From assembly GCA_016201435.1 (NCBI GenBank), contig JACQCT010000017.1, positions 1-45,343 on the forward strand: a stretch of 45,343 nucleotides of DNA, given 5' to 3'. The position numbers and the translations under genes were made by a program. The notes under the pieces are model-generated. The model was given only the letters and a program-made list of their open reading frames with translations, was not told the DNA's origin and made no database searches. This document shows positions 34,674-43,768 of this stretch, one piece after another (position 1 is the stretch's first letter; every line of letters starts with the position of its first letter). The DNA is from Nitrososphaerota archaeon (GTDB lineage Archaea; Thermoproteota; Nitrososphaeria; Nitrososphaerales; Nitrosopumilaceae).

Positions 34674-35939
34674 TTGAAAAGCATTGTACTTGAGAGCATA
34701 GGATATGTTGGAATCATTTGTGTAATTTTAGTTCTTACAGGGGCAAGTACATCGCTACAGTCATTTGCCCAAGCTAGTACGATTCAACACATAACAGTTA
34801 CTACAGCTCAATCTTCTTGCAATTATGGAGATTCTATTGTAATAAAGGGCTTTGTGACAAATCCTACAGATAATACACAAGTCTCGGTTGAGGTTTTTAA
34901 TTCACTAAAAAACTTAGCTGCGATTGGACAGGTTCCTCTATCTTCTAATGGAAACTTTTCTTTTACGGTTAGTGCCACTGGACCCGTATGGCAGCAGGCA
35001 GGAGATGTTAAGATTGCAGCTCAATATGGCAGATATGTTAACACCACTGCAACAATTTCCTGTGATTCTCAGACATCAGATAATACAACCACAACTAATA
35101 TTCCATCATGGATTAAAATTAACGCAAAGTGGTGGTCTACAGGTTCCATAACTGACACAGATTTTGAGAAAAACATTGAATATCTAATAAAACAGAAAAT
35201 AATTTTGATACCTCAAACTAGTCAGTCTAGTTCATCAGTTATGAAACAAATTCCTACATGGATTAAAAATATGGCTGAATGGTGGTCTGATGGAAACGTT
35301 ACAGATGATGAATTCATTAAAGGAATGCAATACTTAATTAATCGAGGAATATTGGTTATTCCTCAATCTGTTTCACCACAACCAACACAAACAACACCAA
35401 ACCAAAACACAGGGCAGTCACAACAAGTCAATACTTTGTCAAAGTCAAGTGGTGCAACCGCTATCATATCAACAAATTTTGGTAAAATAACACTTCAATT
35501 ATTGGATAATGTAGCACCTAACACAGTTGATAATTTCAAAAAACTTTCAAATTCTGGTTTCTATGATGGAACCATATTTCACAGAATAATTCCAGGGTTT
35601 GTTATTCAAGGAGGGGATCCAAATACTAAAAATGGTACACGTGATACATGGGGCCTCGGAAATGCAGGATATACAATCCCTGCGGAGTTTTCTACTCTGA
35701 AATTTTCAAAGTATATGGTTGGCTTGGCACGAGGATCAGATGTTGATAGTGGAAGCTCCCAATTTTTCATTACACTTGGTGATGATTCCTCATTAAATAA
35801 TCACTACACTCTCTTCGGAGAGGTGGTTTCTGGACAGGACGTCGTGGATAAAATCGCATCAATTAAAACAGGTTCAACTACAGACCAACCATTAGATCCT
35901 AACGAAGCACGAATTATCAAGATAATTATTCGCATATAG
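34674..35939 (+). CDS. Exported cyclophilin-type peptidyl-prolyl isomerase with tandem WW-containing repeats
   Basis: A 421-residue protein. A signal peptide (residues 1-33, ending SFAQA) is followed by an Ig-like segment (about 35-130). Two tandem 39-residue repeats (about 143-181 and 193-231) share the pattern IPxWIK...WWSxGxxTDxxF...YLI...IP. A Thr/Gln-rich linker leads to a cyclophilin domain (264-421: FHRIIPGFVIQGGDP, SGSSQFFITLGD, YTLFGEVVSGQDVVDKI). The WWS repeat occurs in many thaumarchaeal exported proteins as I recall them. It probably folds proteins outside the membrane. Start is TTG. Confidence 0.9.
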   Translation: MKSIVLESIGYVGIICVILVLTGASTSLQSFAQASTIQHITVTTAQSSCNYGDSIVIKGFVTNPTDNTQVSVEVFNSLKNLAAIGQVPLSSNGNFSFTVSATGPVWQQAGDVKIAAQYGRYVNTTATISCDSQTSDNTTTTNIPSWIKINAKWWSTGSITDTDFEKNIEYLIKQKIILIPQTSQSSSSVMKQIPTWIKNMAEWWSDGNVTDDEFIKGMQYLINRGILVIPQSVSPQPTQTTPNQNTGQSQQVNTLSKSSGATAIISTNFGKITLQLLDNVAPNTVDNFKKLSNSGFYDGTIFHRIIPGFVIQGGDPNTKNGTRDTWGLGNAGYTIPAEFSTLKFSKYMVGLARGSDVDSGSSQFFITLGDDSSLNNHYTLFGEVVSGQDVVDKIASIKTGSTTDQPLDPNEARIIKIIIRI

Positions 35940-36076
35940 TAAGGTGTCTAGAAGAAAATGACCTGTGCCTAGATGAGCAAAATATCAGAATATTATTTTA
36001 AATTAGACAGTGTGCATAATGTAAGTGTGTGAAGCCTAAATGCCCTGCGTAGAAAAAACCATAGGATGCATAGAAA

Positions 36077-36277
36077 ATGAGTGAATATAATTTCAATGTA
36101 ATCTTTAAAGAAATTGAGGAGAATACTCCAGAGACTGGATTTAACTTGTGCAGTATTGATAATTTTGAACCAGCTGGAGAACAGCTTGCTTTGATTGGCC
36201 ACTTTGACACTAGAGAAGAAGCTAAGAAGGAACAGGCCAAATATGACAAAAATAGAACTGCAATTTATCATAAATAA
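36077..36277 (+). CDS. Small conserved-looking protein of unknown function
   Basis: A 66-residue protein starting MSEYNFNVIFKEIEENTPE. The order beta-strand, loop, strand (QLALIGHFDT), helix (REEAKKEQAKY) is that of a compact small domain. No motif is recognised. It stands alone between the cyclophilin and a zinc-finger gene. Balanced composition and clean start suggest it is real. Confidence 0.5.
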   Translation: MSEYNFNVIFKEIEENTPETGFNLCSIDNFEPAGEQLALIGHFDTREEAKKEQAKYDKNRTAIYHK

Positions 36278-36330
36278 AATTTAAAAAACTAGAATAAACT
36301 TTCTTATTATAGATTATCAAATGTAATTCT

Positions 36331-36558
36331 GTGAAAAATAATCAGTACATTAGAATAGGCTCATTTATCGAAATTCCAGTTGAATACAAGGGGAAAGTTG
36401 ATTCATACGACTATGAATGTAGTAAATGTAAGAACAAGGCAATCACAAAGAATGAAAAAAGAGAATGTAATGTATGCGAAAGCTGGAATGGATGTGGTCG
36501 TAATTGCACCTTGTCGCACATAATTTGTGAAAAATGTAGTATTGTTCATAAAGTCTAA
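36331..36558 (+). CDS. Small cysteine-rich zinc-binding protein
   Basis: A 75-residue protein starting at GTG. Nine cysteines occur in the second half, in CSKC, CNVC, GCGRNC and CEKC pairs, enough for two zinc sites. The N-terminal 30 residues form strands (IRIGSFIEIPVEYKG). No family is recognised. It converges on the PIN-HEPN gene with 2 bases between them. Confidence 0.6.
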   Translation: MKNNQYIRIGSFIEIPVEYKGKVDSYDYECSKCKNKAITKNEKRECNVCESWNGCGRNCTLSHIICEKCSIVHKV

Positions 36559-36560
36559 TT

Positions 36561-37376
36561 TTAATCCAGAAAATTCCTAAAATCAAAAACACTTTGTCTT
36601 AAACTATCAATATCAACGTTGAATGAAATATTAGTAGGATTTCCATCATTATCGATATCTGTATTTAATACATTCAAACGATTTTCCCAAGTTGCTTCTA
36701 TATCTGAATCCATATTTGATGAACCATAATCAGATGAAAAATCTCCTTCGTATACAACTTTGATTGATTTAGGTAGCTTACCAAGTGCTAATTCGAATTT
36801 GGTTTTATGGTTTGCAAATTTCTTTGAATATTCTATTGTATAGTTTTCCTCCTCATCAGGTTCTAACGTTTTCAAGTAGAGTAATTTTCCATATTCCTCT
36901 ACTGCATGAGTGAATACCGCGTAACATTCGTAGACATGTACTTTGGTTAAAACATATTTTTTGTCCTCAGGATAGCCTATGATTTGATAAAGAAACTCTA
37001 GCAATCGATCTACATTACCACGAGTTTTTTCCTGTAATGCTTTCATCTGTTCTTTGGTTATTGTTTTGGTTTTTGCATGTTCCATTTTAATTCGCATACA
37101 ATAAACAGGTCTATCAATTTTAGGCTCTCTTTTCATAAATTGGAATATTTCTACTGATTTTACTTGTTTAATTTTGAAAAAATGATGGTATGCTTCTTTA
37201 TCCGCAGTTATAAAATCACAATTTCTTTCAATACAAATATTTGCACAATTCTCATCAAAACTAGTTTGTTTCATGTCTTTGCCAACTACAAATTTTTCAT
37301 CATATTCTTTGAATAGATCCTGAAATTCATCACGCTCTAAATAATTGACTTGTTTGTCGATTAGAGCATTTTTCAA
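36561..37376 (-). CDS. PIN-like nuclease fused to an AbiV-like HEPN domain (putative toxin/defense RNase)
   Basis: Residues 1-85 look like a PIN-type nuclease: Asp8 (ALIDKQV), Asp41-Glu42 (SFDENCANI) and Asp59 (FITADKEAYHHF) stand where the acidic residues of the fold belong. Residues about 115-205 resemble the HEPN domain of AbiV: FTHAVEEYGKLLYL (the EExGK helix) and KKFANHKTKFELAL (the F-x-x-H-K-x-K helix). The last 60 residues are acidic and unclassified. Start is TTG, with an in-frame stop 3 codons upstream. Two RNase folds in one chain suggest abortive infection or toxin function. Inferred from motifs only. Confidence 0.6.
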   Translation of the reverse strand: MKNALIDKQVNYLERDEFQDLFKEYDEKFVVGKDMKQTSFDENCANICIERNCDFITADKEAYHHFFKIKQVKSVEIFQFMKREPKIDRPVYCMRIKMEHAKTKTITKEQMKALQEKTRGNVDRLLEFLYQIIGYPEDKKYVLTKVHVYECYAVFTHAVEEYGKLLYLKTLEPDEEENYTIEYSKKFANHKTKFELALGKLPKSIKVVYEGDFSSDYGSSNMDSDIEATWENRLNVLNTDIDNDGNPTNISFNVDIDSLRQSVFDFRNFLD

Positions 37377-37556
37377 TAGAAACTAGAACCGCTTATGCCT
37401 CAAAAATTTGTCGGTCTTTCCAACTTAAAGTTAAATGATATTGTTCAAAATTTACTATAATCTTTCTATTCTTTTGTCTATGCTTGGATGTAAGTTGTAT
37501 TTTTTGTCTTTTCTGTCATACAAAGACACAAATGTATTTCCAACTATACAAAAAAG

Positions 37557-38177
37557 ATGAAAGAACACATTTCTACAAGCAGCAAATTATCTGCTTCTAA
37601 GATATTTCATTTCTTCAAGGAATTCAAAAAATATCCCGAACGGTACAGACGATACTGTGCACAGATGGATGCAACACCTACTGGGTCCAATACCATTACT
37701 ACAAAAGAAATTTGGAATATTACTTTGGGTCAACTTGATTATGTGAAAATAACGGTGAAGTACACCCTGGAACCTAGCAAAGAAATTAGATATGAGATTA
37801 TTGAAGGCTTGGGTGAAGGGCTACAGAATAGAATCGCGATTACTGAAAACGAAGGAAGTACTGGTCTTCTTCTTAGTTTCATTTACCTTGATATTTACGC
37901 TTTATTTTACGGTATGGATTCAGAATTTAATAGAATACTCCAATACTTTGTGGATCGCACCTTCTATTTCCTCGAGGGAAGAACAGCTGAGATGGAGACA
38001 GGAGACCTTTGTACCAATTGTAAGAATGGACATTTGATACCACTTCCTGGAGTCAATAAGGGGGACAAACATATCAGCAGAGACCTGATTTGTGACACAT
38101 GTGGGAAAGAGACAGGTTATGTAAAGGTACAAGTCGAAGAAAAAATCTCAGCTTCTTCTAGTGTAAAGGTCGATTAA
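37557..38177 (+). CDS. START/SRPBCC-like protein with C-terminal zinc ribbon
   Basis: A 206-residue protein. The first 145 residues fit a START-like ligand-binding fold (SASKIFHFFKEFKKYPERYRR, strands EIWNITLGQLDYVKITVKY, C-terminal helix FNRILQYFVDRTFYFLEGR). Residues 150-190 hold two CxxC pairs (CTNC and CDTC) flanking GHLIPLPG, a zinc ribbon. The START part resembles polyketide-cyclase/COQ10-like proteins common in thaumarchaea. Ligand unknown. Upstream 37377-37556 (180 bases) is AT-rich and holds no gene I can see. Confidence 0.65.
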   Translation: MKEHISTSSKLSASKIFHFFKEFKKYPERYRRYCAQMDATPTGSNTITTKEIWNITLGQLDYVKITVKYTLEPSKEIRYEIIEGLGEGLQNRIAITENEGSTGLLLSFIYLDIYALFYGMDSEFNRILQYFVDRTFYFLEGRTAEMETGDLCTNCKNGHLIPLPGVNKGDKHISRDLICDTCGKETGYVKVQVEEKISASSSVKVD

Positions 38178-38236
38178 TTTTTCACATTAGGATTTGATTA
38201 TTAATAATAAAGACAATAAGCTTGGAGTGAGAAAGA

Positions 38237-39502
38237 ATGATTGATCAAGAATTACAGGAATTAGAAGATAAGGAAATAGAAAAACTAGATAAATTGATTG
38301 ATAAGGTTGTTGATAATATAAACTCAGGAAAGAAATTAACTCCTCTAGATTTTTATCCAGAAATTGCTTCTTTTGTAAAAGGAAAAACATATACCAACTG
38401 GTTAGTGATGCATAGACCTATTCTGTTACAACTTCCATTTTATGACGTTACATTAATGCCAATTTTTCCTCTAAATGATGAGAAAATCTTCGAAAAAGAA
38501 ACTGGATTAACAGTACAGCAAACATTAGAACTGTACAAAGAAGGAAAGATACTACCTCTACTTCAATTTCCTCCGTTGGAATTCAGAGGATTAGATTATC
38601 TTGATCCAATATTGGAACTAAATTTACCGATTCTAAATTTTAGACAGCCTGCTTATGATCACGCTCTTTCAATAAACGTATTGGGTCATGATCAATATCA
38701 AATTAGTACATGGTATGAAGAAGGCATGGAAATTTTCAAAATTGTAACTTCTGATAAATTGAACAAATTTCCAGAATCACTTACATCTCTACTCTCAAAA
38801 GATGCTCAAACTGATTCTGATTTCATACGTAATATTGGCTATGCGTATGCTAGATTGATGTTAATGGGTTATTCAGATTTGGTATCAATTCTTCTCAGCT
38901 TAAAAAACCCTATGACAATAGCACAAAGTTTGTGGATATATGAAAAAGTACTTACAGCTAAACATCATTTGTCTTTAGGCGGAGTGGTGTCTTGGGACAC
39001 ATTAGATGCTTTAGCCGCAAAAAATTTGGGAATAGATTCTGCAAAGGCATTTCCAATTGATGTAGGAAAGTTATTGATAAAAGAATTCGAATTAGTAAGC
39101 ATTAGGGATTTTGGTTTTGAAAAAATAATCAAAATCACAAATTCAACAGCTAAACCTAGAAAAGCGTTATTTGCTTTAGACGAAGCAGTAGAATTACATC
39201 AGGAAGAGAAAATAATTGATAGAAGTCTTGCTCTTAGAGAAACATGGGAAGAGACTAATGAAATCGTTCGTTCCATGAATAAGTCGAAAGATAAGATAAC
39301 CAAATTCATTCCCCTCAGTATTGGACTAGTTGGCGGATTATCAACCGCATTCAATACACTTCCAGGAATAATATCTACAATATTGGGTATTGCAGGTTGT
39401 CAAGTAATTGCAGAACCCTTAACAGAATTTATTCTAAAATTAGGAAAACCCACTCATATTGTGTCGATTTTTGATCTAAGCAAAGAAATTCACAGGAATT
39501 AG
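38237..39502 (+). CDS. Unknown protein with hydrophobic C-terminal segment
   Basis: A 421-residue protein with no recognised domain. The first 30 residues are charged and helical. The middle is alpha/beta and rich in Leu, Ile and Pro (LLQFPPLEFRGLDYLDPI). About residues 355-400 (FIPLSIGLVGGLSTAF and following) are hydrophobic and Gly-rich, suitable for membrane insertion. Preceded by an acceptable AGTGAGAAAG ribosome-binding region. It lies between the START-like protein and the repeat-bounded sub-island; a membrane-acting effector is conceivable but speculative. Confidence 0.5.
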   Translation: MIDQELQELEDKEIEKLDKLIDKVVDNINSGKKLTPLDFYPEIASFVKGKTYTNWLVMHRPILLQLPFYDVTLMPIFPLNDEKIFEKETGLTVQQTLELYKEGKILPLLQFPPLEFRGLDYLDPILELNLPILNFRQPAYDHALSINVLGHDQYQISTWYEEGMEIFKIVTSDKLNKFPESLTSLLSKDAQTDSDFIRNIGYAYARLMLMGYSDLVSILLSLKNPMTIAQSLWIYEKVLTAKHHLSLGGVVSWDTLDALAAKNLGIDSAKAFPIDVGKLLIKEFELVSIRDFGFEKIIKITNSTAKPRKALFALDEAVELHQEEKIIDRSLALRETWEETNEIVRSMNKSKDKITKFIPLSIGLVGGLSTAFNTLPGIISTILGIAGCQVIAEPLTEFILKLGKPTHIVSIFDLSKEIHRN

Positions 39503-39806
39503 TACCACAATTTTGTTAAATGACGAATTATGATGTTATTAATCATATTAAATATTAAGTAAAAATGAATCTGGAACCAAAATTAGCAGAATATGGTCGC
39601 TAATCCCATCGGTATGGATTAGGTGAAATAAACTTCAGATCTCAGATTTAGAGGCATGACATAGGTTATCCCCCATACCGTCTAGGGAGTAGTATGGGAG
39701 TAGGGGGTATAATTGATGGTCAGGCAGTAGACGCCCAAGTTGGTTATAACGACGTGGGCAGTAGATCCATTTTCTCTTTATAAAGAACCGGGCAGTACAG
39801 TCTCAT
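39503..39806. promoter_or_regulatory. Structured intergenic region with 34-bp periodicity upstream of the ATPase gene
   Basis: No gene in 304 bases. From left to right: an AT-rich part; repeat copy A (39565-39636) with a hairpin; a second hairpin, CCCATAC (39672-39678) pairing with GTATGGG (39692-39698); and three copies of GGCAGTA(G/C)A starting at 39723, 39757 and 39791, exactly 34 bases apart. TTATAA also recurs at 39744 and 39778, again 34 apart. TTTATAAAG at 39777-39785 is centred 26 bases before the GTG start and is probably the TATA box of a leaderless transcript. Confidence 0.6.
39565..39636 (+). repeat. Hairpin-containing dispersed repeat, copy A
   Basis: Shares about 36 of its first 43 bases with copy B at 44588-44648 (GAATNNGNAACCAAAA, AGCAGA, CGCTAATC). 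The conserved start leads into an inverted repeat CTAATCCCAT/ATGGATTAG (39600-39622, one bulged base). Both copies end in TAAACTT. Same orientation as copy B. Confidence 0.65.
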
Positions 39807-41306
39807 GTGTCATATGCTGACCTGTTAGAATACAATCCGTGGTGGAAGAATGAGGATGCAATTGATGATGATCCGCAGATTCAGAAATGGGATAAATCCA
39901 TCCTAAAGTGGAATCCAAGACTACGACAGACCTTTCAGCCAGATGACCTGATTTACTCGCTTCGTGGGCCAAGACAAGTTGGCAAAACTACTCTTATAAA
40001 ATTGGAAATAAGAGACTTCCTTAAACACAAAATTCCAAAGTGGAATATAATGTACTATTCATTTGAAATTGAAAATAGTGCACGTGATGTAATCAATGTA
40101 ATCAATGAATATCTTGATAGAACAAAAAAACTCAGAAGAAAATCGTCTAGATGTTTTATTTTCTTGGATGAAATTTCAAATGTGAATAACTGGCAGCATG
40201 GAATTAAAAAACTTGTAGACATGGGAAAATTAAAAAATTGTACAATAATTGCTACAGGTTCACATTCTATTGATCTAAAACATGCAACTGAACGACTGCC
40301 TGGTAGACGAGGAAATGCTGTCAAAGAACCTCTTGATAAAATCATGCCGCCAATGAAATTCTCTGAGTACGTATATTCAATAGATGAAGATATACGAAAG
40401 GCTGTTGATGAAAATTATCTACGTTCATCAATCAAGAGAACTACAATAATCAATCAATTATTGAAAGGCAAGATTGACAAACAACTTGATGAGATGTGGT
40501 CCTATCAAAAAGAACTTGATGCACAACTTTCAAACTATATGACTACAGGAGGAATACCTTTAGCAATAGATGAATTTCTGAAAACTGGTACTATCCAAGA
40601 AGGTACATACAACATTTACCTTCAAGCAATGATAGGAGATCTGAAAAGAGCAAAAAAAGATGATTCTTACATGGACCAACTTATGCCTAACATAATCAAA
40701 AATATCGGTAATCCTGTATCATGGCAAAATCTAAAGGATAATACCGACATTGGAAGTCATCACACCGTAGAAGAATATGTGAAAATTCTTGCTGATATGT
40801 TCACATTATCATTTTTTTATAGATATAATACAGTTGAAAAAAGGCCGAAATTTGACAGCCACAAAAAAATATACTTTCATGATATGTTCTTTCTACACGC
40901 TATTAATGGTAGAATAACACAAAAAGAACCATTCAAACTTAGTCTAAGTTTACTGAAGAACAATGAGATGCAAAGTCATCTGGTGGAGAACATCCTATCA
41001 GATCATCTCATAAGACTTGCCTTCAACCGTTCTCCAACTAAAATGACATTTGATTATCACAATTCTGTATTCTATTGGCGAGGAAAAGATGATCGCGAGG
41101 TAGATTTTGTAATAAAAGAAGAAGATTCAGCTATTCCGATAGAACTAAAGTATCAAAACAAGATTAACAGGGAAGACTATTACGGCTTGATTGATTTTAA
41201 GAAAGCATCGGGAGAAAAAGAAGCTCTCTTAATTACAAAAGATGATCTTTCAGTTGGAACAGAAGCAACAAACATACCGCTATCGCTGTTTTTATTATTG
41301 ATTTGA
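39807..41306 (+). CDS. AAA-type ATPase with DUF4143-like C-terminal nuclease fold
   Basis: A 499-residue P-loop ATPase. Walker A GPRQVGKTT (residues 54-62), Walker B FIFLDE (Asp121-Glu122) and sensor-like IIATGSHS follow the AAA_14 pattern. The C-terminal part (about 390-499) fits DUF4143, with a restriction-endonuclease-like core REVDFVIK...IPIELKYQNK (Asp, then Glu-x-Lys). Start GTG is favoured by TTTATAAAG 26 bases upstream. Such proteins are abundant in archaeal accessory regions and poorly understood. The neighbour downstream also ends in a PD-(D/E)XK domain. Confidence 0.88.
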   Translation: MSYADLLEYNPWWKNEDAIDDDPQIQKWDKSILKWNPRLRQTFQPDDLIYSLRGPRQVGKTTLIKLEIRDFLKHKIPKWNIMYYSFEIENSARDVINVINEYLDRTKKLRRKSSRCFIFLDEISNVNNWQHGIKKLVDMGKLKNCTIIATGSHSIDLKHATERLPGRRGNAVKEPLDKIMPPMKFSEYVYSIDEDIRKAVDENYLRSSIKRTTIINQLLKGKIDKQLDEMWSYQKELDAQLSNYMTTGGIPLAIDEFLKTGTIQEGTYNIYLQAMIGDLKRAKKDDSYMDQLMPNIIKNIGNPVSWQNLKDNTDIGSHHTVEEYVKILADMFTLSFFYRYNTVEKRPKFDSHKKIYFHDMFFLHAINGRITQKEPFKLSLSLLKNNEMQSHLVENILSDHLIRLAFNRSPTKMTFDYHNSVFYWRGKDDREVDFVIKEEDSAIPIELKYQNKINREDYYGLIDFKKASGEKEALLITKDDLSVGTEATNIPLSLFLLLI

Positions 41307-41424
41307 AACATCAATCCGATACAAGCAGACGTTATTAGTCCTGAAAAACTTGTTCAACATTACACTGAATTTGAAAAAACGATCAACTTTTACAGATTCA
41401 AATTCATAATAAACTGAGAAAAAA

Positions 41425-43371
41425 TTGTCTGAAAATAAATCTGTGGAAGAAACGAATAGCGATGAAACATTTGCTTTTCTAAATATTCTAAATATACTAT
41501 CAGACACTACAAAATTTCGTCAATGGCTATCAGATTTTCATGAATTAAAGGAACATGATAGATTTTTTGAAGGTTATAAATTCACTATTATTACTTCTTT
41601 GCTTGCTTTTATGAACTCCTTTACAATGCATGATCCATTCAAACTACAAGACGATGAAATTTGTTATAGAGCAGAATTTAGAGGAATAAAATTAGAAAAA
41701 TTACCAAATTCATGTGAAAAAATAATTTTTCAAAAGAACGTGTGGCAGCTAGGAAGAAAAATTAGAAAATCAACAGATTGGAAAAATTTGGATGTAAAAA
41801 ATGAATTATTTCCACTTTTAGATTTGTTTAACAAAATAAAAAAAAATCACCTCCAACCTACAAAAAATATTAGTGAAACAGAGGCTCTGACCCATCTTAG
41901 TGAGTTTTATACTTACTTGTTTCTTATAGATACGAGTCTTGGAAGACCAAAGGGGTATTATCATCCATTTTTTTCTACAGAAAGAAACCCAAAATATCTT
42001 GACAAGGTTTTTGAAGGTTATGTATATTCACTTCAATTTCTTTGGTATCAAATGTTAGGAAGTGATGTTTTTGCTAATTCATGTGTCAAGGATTTACATC
42101 GCTGTCAAGCAATAAAATTTCAAGATGAAGATAACCACTCAATAAATCTAGGTGAGGTTTTTGAAATGTATGAACCCGAATTAAGTCCAGAAGAAAAAAA
42201 AGAGCAAGAATTTTGGAGACATGTCAAAAATAAATGGGACTCTATAGATCAATTCTTCAGCAAAATTAGATCTGAGCTAATAAGGCCACTTGAAGATAAG
42301 ATAGGACATAGATTTGGGGGATTAGGAAAAGGTCTAGTTAAGTTAGTCAATTTTGAAAAAGCTATACTTGGATCTTTATTAGATAAAACAAATCTAGAAG
42401 AGCCTTCTTTCATGGACAATGACGACCTAGAATCCATGAAAAAAAGACTTGATGTAGAGTTTCTCTGGTATGATATTGATGTCTTTGATGCTGGTCAAGC
42501 AAATCTAGAATTCAATGGTGTTTTTGCATTTATTGCATTGCTTACTGGTTATGTAACCATATTAGAAGAACAAAATAGTGAAGGCAAGGTAAAAGTAATG
42601 AAGATAATTCATCCTGACATCAGAGGAGATCATAACTATTATTCTGTTGCAGTTTTGATAGGATCCTACGGATTCTTTTCTGATGCATCTGGTTGGATTG
42701 TATTCTATGATTCTCTTATAGATTCTCCAGGAGAAGGAGGACATCATCGCGATATGTGTTTTGACTGTATCAACAAATTCAAAAATCAGTCAAGAGTAGA
42801 ACTGAAGGAAATTACTGTAAATAAACAAATATTTCAAAAATATCTTGAATCTAGAAAAATTTCATTTGCAAATAGTAAGGATTTATCAACTATATACAAA
42901 GAGGTAGCAGATAACGTTGCTCAAGTAAAAGGAAAGCTGTTCGAATATGTATTTCTAAAATATTGTATGGACGATAAGAAATATGATCTAGTAAAGGGTG
43001 ATTTTTCATTATCTGGGCAACAAATCGATTGTATAGGTGTTCAGGGTGAAATAGTATATGTTTTTGAATGTAAATTACAAATTCATGATAATCTTGAAGA
43101 ATATGTAGAACAGATCAACAGAATTTCCAATCTAATAAAAAAGGAATATCCCAATAAGAAAATTATTCCAAAACTAGTAGTTTATTCTCCTGTATTAGAA
43201 AACAGATCTCTAGAGTTAGAAAAAAAGGGTATTGGAATTATACATAGCTTTAAAAATGCAATACAAACTGACCGTGTTTTTGATGGAGAACGAAAAAAAT
43301 TATTACATACGCTTGATTTTGAATTAAAAGATAAATTTTATAGAAATTATGATAAAGACTGGTTTACATAA
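41425..43371 (+). CDS. Large protein with C-terminal PD-(D/E)XK (Mrr-like) nuclease domain
   Basis: A 648-residue protein starting at TTG. Residues about 500-610 show a restriction-endonuclease core: Glu507 (GKLFEYVFLKY), Asp535 (SGQQIDCIG), Glu548-x-Lys550 (VFECKLQ) and a trailing helix (LEEYVEQINRISNLI). This is the Mrr_cat-type arrangement. Residues 1-480 are unrecognised, mostly helical, with several Trp-rich and HPFFSTERNP segments, and may sense or bind a partner. It begins 118 bases after the ATPase gene on the same strand. Active residues look intact, so it may cut DNA. A defense role is inferred from the pairing. Confidence 0.7.
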   Translation: MSENKSVEETNSDETFAFLNILNILSDTTKFRQWLSDFHELKEHDRFFEGYKFTIITSLLAFMNSFTMHDPFKLQDDEICYRAEFRGIKLEKLPNSCEKIIFQKNVWQLGRKIRKSTDWKNLDVKNELFPLLDLFNKIKKNHLQPTKNISETEALTHLSEFYTYLFLIDTSLGRPKGYYHPFFSTERNPKYLDKVFEGYVYSLQFLWYQMLGSDVFANSCVKDLHRCQAIKFQDEDNHSINLGEVFEMYEPELSPEEKKEQEFWRHVKNKWDSIDQFFSKIRSELIRPLEDKIGHRFGGLGKGLVKLVNFEKAILGSLLDKTNLEEPSFMDNDDLESMKKRLDVEFLWYDIDVFDAGQANLEFNGVFAFIALLTGYVTILEEQNSEGKVKVMKIIHPDIRGDHNYYSVAVLIGSYGFFSDASGWIVFYDSLIDSPGEGGHHRDMCFDCINKFKNQSRVELKEITVNKQIFQKYLESRKISFANSKDLSTIYKEVADNVAQVKGKLFEYVFLKYCMDDKKYDLVKGDFSLSGQQIDCIGVQGEIVYVFECKLQIHDNLEEYVEQINRISNLIKKEYPNKKIIPKLVVYSPVLENRSLELEKKGIGIIHSFKNAIQTDRVFDGERKKLLHTLDFELKDKFYRNYDKDWFT

Positions 43372-43504
43372 TTGCATCTATGCATCTACATTGTCTATAT
43401 TTCATACAATAAACTTGGATTCAAACATTATTGTGATATTAAACTGGGGGAATTGAACCATTTGACAAATTTTCCTCAAGAGTAGCTTTGAATTTGATGC
43501 TGTT

Positions 43505-43759
43505 CTATTTCAGTCGATTGATGAAATTGTCAGTAAGACCCTCTTTGTTAAGATTCAACTCTTCTTCATCTAGAAAACCACGAATCATTGCCCAGTCCTT
43601 TTCATCTAATTTATCGGACGCCAATATTCCTGCAAGCAAGACAGTATTGACTGTGGCAGTGAAACTGACATCTGCTTTTCGACCTTTGATCAGTCCGCCT
43701 TGAATATCCCTCAGCTTTTCATCCAGTGTATCGTTCAATGTGATACTTAGGCGATTCAT
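43505..43759 (-). CDS. Ribbon-helix-helix regulator
   Basis: An 84-residue protein starting MNRLSITLNDTLDEKLRDIQ (RHH strand and first helix), then KADVSFTATVNTVLLAGILA (second helix), and an acidic tail. CopG/MetJ-like DNA-binding antitoxin or repressor fold. Divergent from a second RHH-like gene across a 15-bp palindrome, which is its likely operator. Confidence 0.75.
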   Translation of the reverse strand: MNRLSITLNDTLDEKLRDIQGGLIKGRKADVSFTATVNTVLLAGILASDKLDEKDWAMIRGFLDEEELNLNKEGLTDNFINRLK

Positions 43760-43768
43760 TTTATTCTA

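Noticed and set aside
39723-39800. Three short repeats with regular 34-base spacing, reminiscent of a CRISPR array.
   Set aside because: The repeated part is only 9 bases, there are three copies, the spacers share TTATAA, and no cas genes are near.
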